DNA of 64,000 bases from Mycogone perniciosa. Its lineage: Eukaryota; Ascomycota; Sordariomycetes; Hypocreales; Hypocreaceae. Numbering within the stretch: the stretch's first letter is position 1; every line of letters begins with the position of its first letter. Location: positions 106,889 to 170,888 of the forward strand of contig JAOALB010000061.1 of assembly GCA_025331125.1 (NCBI GenBank), in the 5' to 3' direction. The notes under the pieces were generated by a model, which was not told the DNA's origin, made no database searches, and saw only the letters and a program-made list of their open reading frames with translations. Positions 37,282-50,189 of this stretch are shown here, piece after piece. The position numbers and the translations under genes are program-made.

Positions 37282-40200
37282 AAAGTTAATAATTAATAAT
37301 AAAAAGAATTTTATTTAATATATTATTATTACCTGCTTTTAATAATATATTATTTATTTTAATAGTAATTATTAATATACTTTTTAATATATTTCTTTTA
37401 ATTTTTATTATATTACTTAAATTAACTATATACCTTATATCTATTGAATATTTATATTAATTATATATTAACTTTTTTAAACTATAAATAGAAATAGTAA
37501 TTCAATAACTATATTCTTTTTTTATATATTTAAAGATCTATATAATTAAATAGCAATTTAATATAAAAAAGCATTATACCTTTAATTTAATTTATTAAAG
37601 GAAAAGGATTTAATTTATATTAACAAGGCAGCTACTTTAAATAACTATAATAATAATAGCTTTTATATATAAATATATAGATAATTAAAAGCTTTAAGTA
37701 ATTAATTATTATAATAATAAAGTGTGCCTTTTATAGTAAATAGCCTTTAAATTAAAGTTGAATAATTTCCTATACTTTTATATATTTTATTCTAATAATT
37801 ATATATTTATTAAATATAATAATACTTTAAAATACTTAAAATACTATTAGAGAAAAGCTTTAATAAGCTTATAAATAAATATAAAGTTAATAAAACGTTA
37901 AGAAATTAAAGATAATTCTTTTAAATGTTTTTATTGAAGGTATATATTTTATATATTAATATAAGATAAATAAATATTAATTTATATAGTCTCTTTAATT
38001 ATAAAATATATAATTCATTAATTATTATAGTTAATATTTTAATTAATATTAAACTTGAATTTTATTTTTTCAAAGAAAATATAAATTTATTAACTTTTTT
38101 ATTATTCAAATAAAGGCTAATAGTTTTATATTATGTAAAAATATGTTAATAGTATTTTAATATATAATATTTTATAATATAAGGCTTCAAAGAAATATAA
38201 TAAAATACCTTTAAAATAATCTTTAAATATTTATATTATTAATAAAAAGAATATTACTTAAAGTAATTAAAATTTATATTTTACTTTACTTTTTATTTTA
38301 AAAGGCTAAAAAGTATTATATATATAAATAATAAATTAATTAATTAATTACTTTAAAGTACTTTTTATAATAGTTACTAAAAAATTATAATAAAGTTAAA
38401 TCGCTATATATTATATTTAAATGTATTATAATACCTATATAGAATATAAATTTTACTTTCTTTTAATATATTTTAATAATTGCTTTTATAGTTTATATTA
38501 TAGCTTTTTAACTTTATAATTAATATTAAAATTATAAAAAGTTGTATTCTTTTATTAAATTTAAGTTATTTTATAACTTTTTTAACATAAAAGTTATATA
38601 AAAAGTATATTTTATACTTTTTATAATTATAAATAACTTTAATATTTAAAGATTATTATATATTGCTTTTACTATAAAGTTTATATTTTAGTTTAAAAAT
38701 ATTTAATAAATTATTATAAAAAGCTTAATTATTATAATAATATATAGTTAAAATATTATTTATATAAAATATAATAAAGACTTTTTAAATTTAGTTATAA
38801 AAGAAGTAAAAAATTTTAAACCTTAAAATTAGCTTTTATTACTTTAAAGTTAAAGATAATTAATTAAACTATACCTTTAATAAGTTTTTAATTTATATAA
38901 AGCTTAATAAGCTTTAAATAAATATTTAATTACTTAAAACCTTTAAAGAGCTTATATATAATTGGTTTTAAGTTATTATCCTTTAGAGTATTAAAAAAGG
39001 GTTTTTAATATTATATTACTGTAATTTAAAGTTAAATTTTACTATTTAAGTATTAAATATATAGGAATAATATACTATAAATACAATAATATATATAGTC
39101 TTTATTATAAAATACTTTTATAAATCCCTTTAAACTATAAATTAAACTTTTATAATATTTTAGATTTTTATTTAAATTAAGTTTATATATATAAACTTAA
39201 TATATAAATAATAGCTTTAGCTTTATTTTTAAATATAATACTTTTTACTAGGTTCCTTTTATATATAAGGAGTTAATTTTATTATATATAGTTTATTTAA
39301 ATTTATTTTAAAGTAAATACTTTATAACCTTTTTTTAGTTTTTTAATAATTTTATTAAATCGTTTTAATAAATAATCTTTTATTAAAAGTAATATTTCTT
39401 TAAATAAAAGCTTTTTAATTTATTATTATATTAATAATAATAAATATTATTATTATATTTTTTAATGTATTATTTATTAGCCTTTATTTATTAACTAGCA
39501 GTTAATATAATATTCAATTAAAAGGTTTTATAATTATTAAATATATATTAAATTTATTATTTTTAAAAGCAGTATTGAAAGTATATACTTTAATTTTATA
39601 TATTTAAAAGTATTTATTAACGTGTTTTATAAATTATTTCCTTTTAAGCTTTATACTTTTATAAATATTAACTATTATTTTATTACTTTAAGGATTATTA
39701 GTTAACTTTTCCTTTAAAACTTACTTTTTTATTGTAAAAGTAAATAAATCTTTTATATATTAGTTTTATATTTAGCTATAGCAGTTTATTTCTTTTTATT
39801 AAATAATATACCTTTAATATATAAAGCTATTTTTTTATTAGTTTTCTTTTTAAAAGGGGGTAAATTGCTTTTAAAAGTATTACTTAAAATTCCTTTTAAT
39901 ATACTAATCTTTTTATAAAGATTAACTATTTTAAAATAGCTTTTAATATTTAAAGAGTAAAAAGTCTTATTAAGTATATTAATAGTTTATTTAAAGTATT
40001 TATTAAATTAATCTTAATACTTTATATAGTTTTTACCTTTAAAAGTATACTTCTTTTTATATTATTTATAAACATATTTTTTATTATAGGAATATATATT
40101 AAAAAAAGTTTAAATTTTAATTTATTGTCTTCAACTTTATAATATACTTTATTTAATTTAATTATAGACAGTTTATTTATACTTTCTTTTTTACTATTAA

Positions 40201-43021
40201 GAAAACTAGTTTTATTAAACTATCTATTCTTTATAATAATTATATTTATTAAATAAAGTAATTAAATATAATATATATTATTTATAATATATTTAATCAA
40301 ATATTTAATTTAATCTTTAAGCTTTATTTTAATTTTCTTTTTATTTTAATTAACTTTATAGTCTTTATTAAATATATAAGTGCAGCCGCTATATATATAA
40401 AGTTTACTTTTATTTAGCTATAGGTTTATAGATACATTTTTTATTAAAATAGGCGCGAAATTATAAAACTATTCCTTTCATTTATTAATTGATAATGTTA
40501 TATTAAAGCTATATATAAAGTTTATATTCATAATATATACTATAGCTTTTATACTTTTAAGTTATCAATAAATTAAAAGGCTTATAATTCTAAGTATTTT
40601 TATTTATTTATTTATAAATTTTCAATTAATATACTTAAAGTGCTATTTAGCTTATATATATAAGAAAAGGTAAGCTTTCAGATAATTCCTTTCATATTTA
40701 CTTAAATTTAAAAGTATATTAAGCCTTTAACTGCAATTATAGCTTTTTTATTATCCTACTTCAAAGAATATATTAAAATATTATATTATATTTTTACGAT
40801 ATTTAAAAAATTAAAGAAAGTATTAAAAAGAATATTTTATTCTTGATTTAATAAAGAGTATATATATAACTATAAAGCATATTTTTCTTTAAGTATTAAA
40901 AGCTAGTTATTTTTATTATAACTATAAAGATAGTTTTTAAGATTTTAATATAGTTTAAGAAATAGTTTTAATATTTATCTTTTAAGGATTCTATAAATAA
41001 TAATCTATTTTATATATATAAAAGTATAAGCTTTATACTTTATTTATATAGTTTATTTAATATATATATTCTTTATATTTTTTATTAATATTTTAAATGC
41101 TTTTCAATTTAAATATTATAATTATAAGTATTAAAGTTACTTTAAATTATTATATAATATTCATAAATTATATATTAGCTTTATTTTTAATATTATATAA
41201 ATACTATAACTTATATTAAAAAGAATTATCAAAGTAGTTATATTATTAAAAGGAATATATTTGACAATTAAGGTTATATAAAGGAATAAAGGTTTATATT
41301 AAAACAACAAAAAATTATACTTATAATTTACTTTCTTTATAATAGTATTTAAATTTATTATATGAAGATAAAGTATATTATTATACCCTATAAGCTATAT
41401 TTTTACTTTTTAAAGCTTTAATAAAGATATAATATTAATATAAAATACCTTAACTATAGCTATATTTATAAGCTTTATTAAATGCGCTGCCTTTTAATCT
41501 AAATTATAAATAGTATTTTTTAATAGGCAGTATCCTTTCTTTACTATAAAATACCTAGCTTTTCCTGTTTTAATATAATCCTTTTTTATATTTAAAATAA
41601 AAAAGCTAAAAATAAAATAACTTTTATTATTTATTAAATAAATCATATTATAAGTATTAAAAGAGTACGTTAAAAAAAGCAGTAAAATATATTTTATATC
41701 TTAATATATTTATTATACATACTATAAAGCTTATATTTCTTTTAGTAATTAAGTTTCAAGAGCTTAAAACAGCTATAAAAGTTAAAGCTATAAGGTTACC
41801 ACCTATTTTATTAAACTTATTATAAGGTATATATTATTTATTTTTTTAAAACTAAATATAAATTTTTATAGCTTACTATAGGTTAAAGATATATTTCCTT
41901 TTTTTATTAAGCTTTCTTTTAAATATAATAACTAATATATTATAATCTTTTAAAGGCTAATTATATATTTTTTAGTTATATAAATATTCTTTACTAGTAA
42001 AAGCTTTTAAATATATAATATTATTTACTATAGCTGTATATAAATAGCTATTAAATATTATATAAAGTTTATAAATATAATTCTTTATATTTTATATATT
42101 ATTTAAAGAAATCTTATTAAATCAATTAAAGGAAAAGACTTTAATAGTTTTACTGCTTTTGTTTTTACTATTTATATAATATAAGTAATATAAAGTAAAG
42201 TTTAAGGTATATTATACTTTAATAGCTTTTAAAAAAGCCTTTTAAGTAGCTATTTTTATACCTTTAAAATGTTTTTACTGTATTATATTAATATAAGTAT
42301 ACACTTAATTTATATATTATACTTTTAACTTTAAGTTCTTATATTTTATATTATATAACATATATTTATAAGAAATCTATCCTTTTTATATATTATATCT
42401 TTATAAAAGGTTAATTATTCTTTAAATTTCTTTATAATTTAATAAATAGTAAATTTAATATTTAAGTTTTTAGTATTTTTATTAACTGCTTTAATACCAG
42501 TAAAAGCTAAAGTTATAGTTTAAATTATAACTTGAAGGTTTATAGAGATTAAAGTATATATATTAATATTAATTATCTTTAATATTTATTTAAAGATTAC
42601 TACTTTAACTTTCTTTTTTTAAATATATATAGCGATAGTATATTAATATTTATAAAGTAAATTATTATAATAAATAAAAATATTTATTAAAATAGTATTT
42701 TTTTAAATACTTTTAAAGCAGTTTCTTTTACTTTAATTATATTACATAGCGTTAAAGTAAAAAAATTATTATTATTTTAATTAAAGAAATTAAAATTAAT
42801 TTAGTTTAAAACTTTAAAAATAATTATATAGTTATTTAAAACATTAATTTATTTAATTTATTAAACTATTGAATCTAGCTTTATAAAGGCAATATCTTTT
42901 ATATTATTTATTATAAAAGGTAGCTTTAAAGGTTTAAAGGTAAAGGGAAAAAGTAAAGGTAAAGATATAATATTAAGGGAAATTTCTTATAACTCTAGTA
43001 GTTATTACCTAGGCTTATAAC

Positions 43022-43294
43022 TATAATAAAGTGCAGTATAGCTATATAAAGTATTAAAAGATAAATAATAAAGCTTGATTCTAGTAATAAATATACTATA
43101 ATAGCCTCGCTATATATATATATAGCTAATATAAAGGAAAACATAGAATATATACATTATAAGCGCCTATATAGTTTAATATATCACTTATGCAATATAT
43201 ATATTAGCTAGTATTTACTATATAAGCAAATAAAAGCTCCTTAGCGCTAATAAGCGCTAATAAATTATAGGTCCTTAGCCTACTTAACTTAATA
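43022..43294 (-). repeat. Copia LTR shared between copies B and C
   Basis: 273 bp. On its left lies 5' internal sequence (CCTAGGCTTATAAC) of copy B; on its right lies 3' internal sequence (TATACCCCTTAGTTAATAA) of copy C, so one LTR serves both elements. Confidence 0.9.
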
Positions 43295-46200
43295 TACCCC
43301 TTAGTTAATAAAGCTATTCCCAGTACTTTATTAACTGCTATCCTAGTCTATTTATAGTATTATAACTGTTTAGCTGCGCTTTTAAAGCCTCTTTTACTTG
43401 ATTAAAAGCTCCTTTATTATAAATATATATCGATATTCTATTATAAAGGTAATAAGGATATAAATACTATAGCTATTATTAATTTATAATAATAAAAAGT
43501 TAAATAATAAAACTCTTTAAACAGGTAAATTAATTTTAAATAGTTAAAATAAATATATTAATTATCCTTTAACTTTATTCTTTACTTTTTTTCTTTAATT
43601 ATTAATATTATTACTATTATTAATAATAGCATTATTAATAATATAAATATAGCTTTAATAAATATTATACTTTTTATATATTCTTTTTATAGTATGCTTT
43701 TATTAATTAATAATAAAATCGCAAAATAAAAATACCTTTTTAATTAAATATAATTGCAGTTACCCTTGAAAGGTAGTTTATTATAGCGTTAATTATCTTT
43801 AAGCAGCTACGTTTACTGCTGCTTTTATACTAGCTCCTACTCCAGCTAGTCTAATTTCTATTATTGCATTAACTGGTCTAGTTACTTAGCCTCTGTCTTG
43901 CCTAGAGTTAAAGCTTACTAGGAATCGCAAGGAAGCCTTTATTAAGCTGCGCGCTGCAGTATCTTTATCAGCTCCTCCTTTTACTTTTACAGCTTTTATT
44001 ACTGCTCCTGCTCCTGCTTTAGCCCCTGCCTTTATTATTACTACTACTACTTTAATTACTACTCCTGCTATAGCTGCTCCCACAGCAGTCTTTACTTCTA
44101 CCTCTGCTTTTACTACAGCCTTTACTGCTATACTATTATCCCCTCTTTATAAAGATTATTTAAAGTTAACAATTACTAGTAAAAGAGATTTCTTTTAATA
44201 TATTATTATCGCCTACTTTTAATAGTATATTATTTATTTTAATAATAACTATTAATATACTTTTTAATATATTTCTTTTTTATTTTTACTATATTACTTT
44301 AATTAATTATATATATTATAGTTATTTAATACTTATATTAATTATATATATTATAGTTATTTAATACTTATATTAATTATATACTAGCTCTTTTAAGCTA
44401 TAGATAAAGATAATAACTAGGTAAATATATTATTTCTTTTTTATATACTTATAAATTAATATAATTAAATAATAATTTAATATAAAAAAGTATTATACTT
44501 TTAATTTAATTTATTAAAAAAAGAGGATTTAGTTTATATTAAAAAGGCAGCTGCTTTAAATAGTTATAATAATAATGCCTTTTATATATAAATGTATAAA
44601 GGGTAGAAAACTTTAAATAATTAATTATTGCAGTAATAAAGTATACCTTTTATAATAAATAGCCTTTAAGTTAAAATTAAATAATTTCCTATACTTTTAT
44701 ATATTTTATTTTAATAATTATATATTTATTAAATTTAATAGTATTTTAAAGTATTTAAAGTATTATTAAAAAAAGGCTTTAATAAATTTCTTAATAGGTA
44801 TAAAGTTAATAAAGAAATAAAAGACTAAAAGTAATCCTTTTTAAGATTCCTATTAAAGCTATATATTTTATATATTAATATAATATAAATAAATATTAAT
44901 TTATATATTCTCTTTAATTATAAAATATATAGTTAATTAATTATTATAGTTAATATTTTAATTAATATTAAAGTTAAATTTTATTTTTTAAAAAAGGCAA
45001 TATAAATTTATTAACTCTTTTACTATTTAAATAATAGTAAATAACTTTACTTTAATTATAAATATATTAAGAGTACTTTAATATATAATATTTCATAAAA
45101 TAAAGCTTAAAAAAATATAATAAAATACTTTTAAAATAATCTTTAAATATTTATATTATTAGCGAAAAAAGTATTATTTAAAGCAGTTAAAATTTATATT
45201 TTACTTTGCCTTTTATATTAAAAAGCTAAAAAGTATTCTATATATAAATAGTAGATTAATTAATTAACTGCTTTAAAATACTTTTTATTAAACTTAATTA
45301 AAAACTGCAATAAAGCTAAAGCAGTATATATTATATTTAGCTTTATTATAATAGCTATATAAAGTATAAATTTTACTTTTTTTTAATATATTTTAATATT
45401 TACTTTTATAGTTTATATTATAGTTTTTTTAAACTTTATAATTAATATTAAAACTATAAAAAAATTTATTTTATTATTAAATTTAAATTATTTTATAACC
45501 TTTTTAAAATATATTTTATAAAAAAAGTATATCTTATACTTTTTATAATTTTAAATAATTTTAATATTTAAAAACTGTTATATATTTACTTTATTATAAA
45601 GTTTATACTTTACTTTAAAAGTATTTAATAGTTTAATATAAAAGAGTTTATTATTATAATAATATATAATTAAAATATTATTTATATAATATATAATTAA
45701 AATATTATTTATATAATATATAATTAAAATATTATTTATATAAAATATAATAAAAATCTTATAAGTTTAATTATAGAAAAGGTAAAGCTTTTTAAAGCTT
45801 AAAATTAACTTTTATTTTTTTAAGGTTAAAGATAATTTATTAACCTATAATTTTAATAAATTCTTTAGCTTATATAAAGCGTTAGTAAGCTTTAAATAAA
45901 TATTTAATTGCTTAAAACTTTTAAAAAGTTTATATATAATTAGTTTTAAATTTTTATCCTTTAAAGCATTAAAAAAGTATTTTTAATATTATATTACTTT
46001 ATAGTATTTTAAATTTCTATTTTAATTAAATTTATATATAAAAACCTAATATATAAATAATAGCTTTATTTTTGCCTTTAAGCGTAATATCTTTTACTAG
46101 GTTCCTTTTATATATAAAGAGTTAATTTTATTATATACAGTTTATTTAAACCTAGCTTTAAATAAATATTTTATAAGCTTTCTTTAATCATTTAATAGTT

Positions 46201-49200
46201 TTATTAAATCCTTTTAATAAATAGTTTATTTATTAAAAGTAATACTTTTTTAAAGGGAAACTTTTTAACTTATTATTATATTAAAAACAGTAAATACTAT
46301 TACTATACTTTTTACTTTACTATTTATTAGCTTTTATTAATTAAATAGTAGTTAATATCGCGTTAAATTAAAAAGTCTTATAATTATTAAATATATATTA
46401 GGCTTATTATCCTTTAAAGCAGTATTCAAAGTATATATTTTAATCCTATATACTAGGAAATATTTATTAACCTTTTTTACAGGTTATTTCCTTTAAAGTC
46501 TTATACTTTTATAAATATTAATTACTGCTTTACTACTTAAAGAATTACTAGCTAGCTTTTCCTTTAAAAATTAATTTTTTAATATAAAATTAAACGAGTC
46601 TTTTATATATTAGTCTGCCTTTAATTATAGCAGTTTATTCTTTTTTATTAAATAATATACTTTTAATATATAAAGCTATTCTTTTACTAGCTTTTTTTTT
46701 TAAAAAGGGGTAAATTACTTTTAAAAGTATTACTTAAAGTTCCTATTAGTATATTAGTTTTATTTATAAAAATTAACTATTTTAAAGTAGCCTTTAATAT
46801 TTAAAGATTAAAAAATCTTTTTAAATATACTAATAGTTTACTTAAAGCATTTATTAAACTAATTTTAATACTTTATATAATTTTTACCTTTAAAAGTATA
46901 CTCTTTTTTTTATATTACTTAAAAAGGTATTCTTTACTATAGGAATATATATTAAAAAGAGTTTAAATTCTAGTTTACTTTCTTTAACTTTATTAAACAG
47001 TTTATTTAACTTAAGTATAAATAATTTATTTATACTTCTTTCTTTACTATTAAAGAAGCTAGTTTTATTAAACTATATATTTTTTATAATAATTACTTTT
47101 ACTAGGTAAGGTAATTAAATATAAAATATATTTTTTACAGTATATTTAATAAAATATTTAATTAAATTTCTAAGCTTTATTTTAAATTCTTTTTTATTCT
47201 AGTTAGCTTTATAGTTTCTGTTAGATATATAGGCTTAGTAGCTATATATATAAAGTCTACTTTAATCTAGCTATAAGTCTATAAATAACCTTTTTAGTAA
47301 AAGGGGCGTAAAATTATAAAACTATTACTTTAATTCTTTAATAGGTAATTTTATATTAAAGCTATATATAAGACTTCTATTAATAATATATGCTATAGCT
47401 TTTATATTTTTAAGCTATAAATTAATTAAAAAGCTTACAGCTTTAAATATTCTTATTAATTTCTTTATAATTTCCTAACCTATATACTTTAAAGCGCTAT
47501 TCGGCTTATATATATAAAAAGGGGTAAGCTTTAAAATAATTCCTTTTGCGTTTACTTAGATCTAGAAGTATATTAAGCATTTAACTATAATTATAGCCTT
47601 TTTATTATTTTATTTAAAGAAATATATTAAAATATTATATTGCATTTTTACTATATTTATAAAATTAAAAAGAGTATTAAAAATAGTATTTTATTCTTTA
47701 TTTAATAAAGGGGATATATATAACTATAAAATATATTTTTCTTTTAATATTAAAACCTAATAATCTTTATTATAACTATAAAGATAATTTTAAAGATCCT
47801 AGTATACTTTAAAAAATAGTTTTAATGCTTATCTTTTAAATATTCTGCAAAAGATAACCTATTTTATATATATAAAAGTATACGCTTTATACTTTATTTA
47901 TATAATTCCTTTAATATATATATTTTTTCCGTTTTTTATGAGTACTTTAAGCGCTTTTAGACTTAAATATTTTAATTACAAGTATTAAAGCTGCTTTAAG
48001 TTATTATATAATATAAATAGGTTATATATTAGTCTTTTCTTTTTTTTTAATATTATATAAATATAGTAATCTGCGCTAAAAAGAAAAAATAAAGCAGTTA
48101 TACTGCTTAAAATAGTATATTTAAAGATAAGGGTAATATAAAGCGATAAGGGTTTATATTAAAGAAATAAAAGATTATCCCTATACTTTACTTTATTTAT
48201 AATAGTATTTAAATTTACTATATTAATATAAAGTATATTATTATACATTATAAATTATATTTTTACTTTCTAAAGCTTTAATAAAAATATAATATTAATA
48301 TAAAATCCTTTAACTATAGCTATATCTATAAACTTTATTAAGCGTGCTGCCTTTTAATATAAATTATAATGAGTATCCTTTAATAGGCGGCGTCCTTTTT
48401 TAGCTATAAAATACTTAGTTCCTTTTACTGTAATATAATCCTTTTCTATATTTAAAATAAAAGAGCTAAAAATAAAGTAATTCCTGCTATTTATAAAATA
48501 AATAATATTATAGGTATTAAAAAAAATACTTTAAAAGAGGCAGTAAAATATATTTTATATATTAATATATATTAATATACTTATTATATATACTATAAAG
48601 CTTATATCCTTTTTATTAATTAAGTTTAAAGAAATTAAAGCAGCTATAATAGTTAAAGCTATACCTCTTTAAATTAAAACTATAAAGTTAATACCCTTTT
48701 TATTATATTTATTGCAAAGTATATATTATGTATTTTCTTAAAGGTAAATATAAATTTCTATAGTTTATTATAGATTAAAAATATATTTCCCTTTTTTATT
48801 AAGTTTTTCTTTAAGTGCAGTAAATAGTATACTATAATCCTTTAAAGGCTAATTATACTTTTCCTGTCTATATAAATATTTTTTCCTAGTAAAAGCTTTT
48901 AAATATATAATATTATTCGCTATAGCTTTATTTAAGCAGTTATTAAATATTATATAAAGTCTATAAATATAATTCTTTGCATTTTATATATTATTTAAGA
49001 AAGTTTAATTAAATTAATTAAAGGAAAGGATTTTAGCGGTTTTATAGCTTTTAATTTAACTGTTTATATAATATAGGTAATATAAAGTAAAGTTTAAAGT
49101 ATAGTATATTTTAATAGCTTTTAAAAAAGCCTTTTAAGCAGCTATTCCTATAACTTTAAAAAGCTTATACTTTACTGCATTTATATAAATACGCGCTTAA

Positions 49201-49914
49201 TTTATATACTATACTTTTAGCTTTAAGTTCCTATACTTTATATTATATAGGATATATTTATATAAATCCGCACTTTTTTATATATTATATTTTCGCGAAA
49301 AGCTAATTATTTTTTAAGCTTTTTTATAATTTAATAAATAGTAAACTTAATGTTTAAATCTTTCTTATTTTTATTAGCTGCTTTAATAGTAGTAAAGGCT
49401 AAAGCTATAGCTTAAATTACAGCTTTAAACTCTATAAAAATTAAAGTATAAATGCCAGTATTAACCGTTTTTTATATTTATTTAAAGATTACTGCCTTAG
49501 CCGTCCTTTTTTTAATATATAAGGCAATAATATAATAGTATTTATAAAGTAGACTATTATAATAAATAAAAATATTTATTAAAATAGCTTTTATTTTAAA
49601 TACTTTTAAGGCAGTTTCCTTTACTTTAATTAAAGTAGGTGGCTTTAAAGTAAGGAAATAGTTATTATTTTAATTAAAGAGATTAAAATTAACCTTATTC
49701 TAGATCTTTACAGTAATTATATAGTTATTTAAAACAGTAATCTATTTAATCTACTAAACTATTAAATCTAGTTTAATGAAGGTAATATCTTTTGCATTAT
49801 CTATTATAAAAGGTAGCTTTGAAAGCTTAAAGGTAAAGTGAAAAAGTAAAGGTAAAGATATAATATTAAGGGAAGTTTTTAGTAACTTTAATAATAATTA
49901 CTTGGGCTTATAAC

Positions 49915-50189
49915 TGTCGCGGAGCGCAGTACAGCTATATAAAGTATAAAGAGAAATGGGAATAAAGCTTAATTCTAGTAATAAATATACTATAATAGCC
50001 TTGCTATATATATATATAGCTAATATAAAGAAAAATATAGAATATATACACTATAAGCGCCTATGTAGTTTAATATATCGCTTACGTGATGTATATGTTA
50101 GCTGGTATCTGCTATATAAGCAGATAAGAGCTCCCTAGCGCTTAAGAAGCGCTAATAAGTAGTAGGTCCTTAGTTTACCTAACTTAAGA
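49915..50189 (-). repeat. Copia LTR, copy C right (5')
   Basis: About 275 bp beginning TGTCGCGGAGCGCAG; the outer end is blurred (AACTTAAGA where other copies have AACCCAACA/AACCCAATA). Confidence 0.85.

Larger units (their letters stand above)
21526..43294 (-). mobile_element. Ty1/copia element, copy B (oldest), split by a gypsy element
   Basis: Its left LTR starts at 21526 (26 bp, to 21551), is interrupted by the 13.9-kb gypsy insertion, and resumes at 35478-35724; together 273 bp, the family LTR length. The internal region runs 35725-43021 and the right LTR is 43022-43294, shared with copy C. Read on the minus strand: 5' LTR on the right, primer-binding side next to 43021, polypurine side near 35725. 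It is the most strongly mutated copy and is further interrupted by a solo LTR at 36701-37281. No functional protein is possible. Confidence 0.85.
43022..50189 (-). mobile_element. Ty1/copia element, copy C, tandem with copy B
   Basis: LTRs 43022-43294 (shared with copy B) and 49915-50189; about 7.17 kb; colinear with copy A throughout. Minus orientation. The right LTR keeps TGTCGCGGAGCGCAG. Inside the RT region (about 45660-45750) a roughly 29-bp unit around the catalytic motif is present three times in a row, and a roughly 35-bp duplication is at 44302-44380. No clean target duplication matches the outer ends of the B-C array, as expected for an array produced by LTR-LTR recombination. Confidence 0.85.
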
